NCBI GenBank assembly: GCA_934153805.1
Contig: CAKPFO010000043.1
Span: 1-12,735 of the forward strand
Origin: an uncultured Clostridia bacterium
GTDB lineage: Bacteria; Bacillota; Clostridia; TANB77; CAG-508
DNA length: 12,735 nt
Direction: 5' to 3'
The first letter of the stretch is position 1; every line of letters begins with the position of its first letter. A program made the translations under genes and the position numbers. Positions 12,310 through 12,735 of this stretch are shown in pieces. A model generated the notes under the pieces. That model had not been told where the DNA came from. It saw only the letters and a program-made list of their open reading frames with translations, and made no database searches.

Positions 12310-12735
12310 TTACCTTGTAGCAAAATAAGTAAATGTTTTGGATGCAAACAAGCTGGCAATGTCAGATGGTAAAGCAATACTAAAGCCTGTATCTGTTATA
12401 TTTATTTGTGTGCCTGTAATTGATGTTTGTTTGCCAATATAATTTCCATTGCCAAATCCGCTTATATATACTGCTTGTGATTTGTTCGTATCGCAATAAA
12501 TAGTTAAAGCTAAAGATTCACTTTCACAACAAGTTATAACTAATATTTTTGGTTTAAAACCTAAATCAATTTTTTTTGCAGTCGTTGATAATTCATTGAT
12601 AGTATCTGATTTAACATTTTCCGAATTACTATTTAATGTTTTCAATTTACTGTCTGTTCCATAGTATCCAGCATTTGGTATACTTAAATATGTGTAAGTA
12701 TCATCATTTGTTGATGTTACCTCTTGTGTTTGTCC
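12310..12735 (-). CDS. Partial tail-like or surface-type protein, runs off the right edge
   Basis: The frame is open to the last base, so the gene begins outside the window; 141 residues and the stop are seen. The first 30 visible residues (GQTQEVTSTNDDTYTYLSIP ... NAGYYGTDSKL) continue directly into the following stretch, and an internal TTG at 12643-12645 is not the start. The IPNAGYY...SKLKTLNSNS pattern is like the repeating C-terminal part of phage tail or baseplate-like proteins and large clostridial surface proteins. The rest is beta-rich (KILVITCCESESLALTIYCD, ISGFGNGNYIGKQTS, TDTGFSIALP). No LPxTG or choline-binding motif is seen at the end. A phage origin is possible but not proven. 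Confidence 0.6.
   Translation of the reverse strand, partial: GQTQEVTSTNDDTYTYLSIPNAGYYGTDSKLKTLNSNSENVKSDTINELSTTAKKIDLGFKPKILVITCCESESLALTIYCDTNKSQAVYISGFGNGNYIGKQTSITGTQINITDTGFSIALPSDIASLFASKTFTYFATR

Noticed and set aside
12643..12645. TTG as start of the last gene
   Set aside because: The frame is open to the window edge, has no ribosome site here, and the upstream residues fit the same protein.

Overview
This is a low-GC, AT-rich stretch of chromosome from an anaerobic, spore-forming Firmicute, most likely a clostridium of the gut type. Four things point there: a pyruvate formate-lyase activase (anaerobic glycyl-radical metabolism), a dipicolinate synthase subunit A (spore core), strong AAGGAGG-type ribosome binding sites, and consensus sigma-A promoters. 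Species cannot be named from the sequence alone. Almost all genes lie on the minus strand; only pflA at the left edge and a cysteine-rich protein in the middle are on the plus strand.

Layout. 1-744 is pflA on the plus strand, closed by a hairpin at 820-857 that also serves the convergent minus-strand gene. 860-3114 (minus) holds a small GNAT-like protein, a two-repeat 'ArsP_2 / 10TM heavy-metal exporter' type membrane protein, and a tandem-OB single-stranded-DNA-binding protein with a TTG start and a possible 14-residue leader ORF. 3344-5535 (minus) holds a conserved hypothetical protein, a membrane-anchored NodB-type polysaccharide deacetylase with an altered first catalytic motif, and glutamate racemase MurI. 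5699-6172 (plus) is a 17-cysteine protein preceded by a sequence resembling a sigma-K promoter. 6288-9256 (minus) reads as one unit: a membrane-anchored TPR protein, then dipicolinate synthase subunit A (dpaA/spoVFA), then undecaprenyl-diphosphatase (uppP). Peptidoglycan precursor supply (MurI, UppP), wall remodelling (deacetylase) and spore core formation (DpaA) are thus close together, but no single operon joins them.

From about 9.4 kb rightward the window becomes accessory in character. It has an XRE repressor coupled to an unknown 109-residue protein, a 69-residue two-helix membrane protein with a near-consensus promoter, a 150-residue helical protein, a TetR C-terminal domain lacking its DNA-binding half, a small putative zinc-ribbon protein with a structured leader, and finally the C-terminal 142 residues of a repetitive surface or phage-tail-like protein running off the right edge.

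I found no CRISPR array, tRNA, rRNA, insertion sequence or complete defence system. The best leads for something undescribed are the structured leader at 12064-12102, the short ORFs ending just before the starts of the SSB-like and 150-residue genes, the HTH-less TetR fragment, the XRE/109-residue pair, and a cysteine-rich protein that may be part of the spore coat. Promoter, terminator and operator calls were made by eye.
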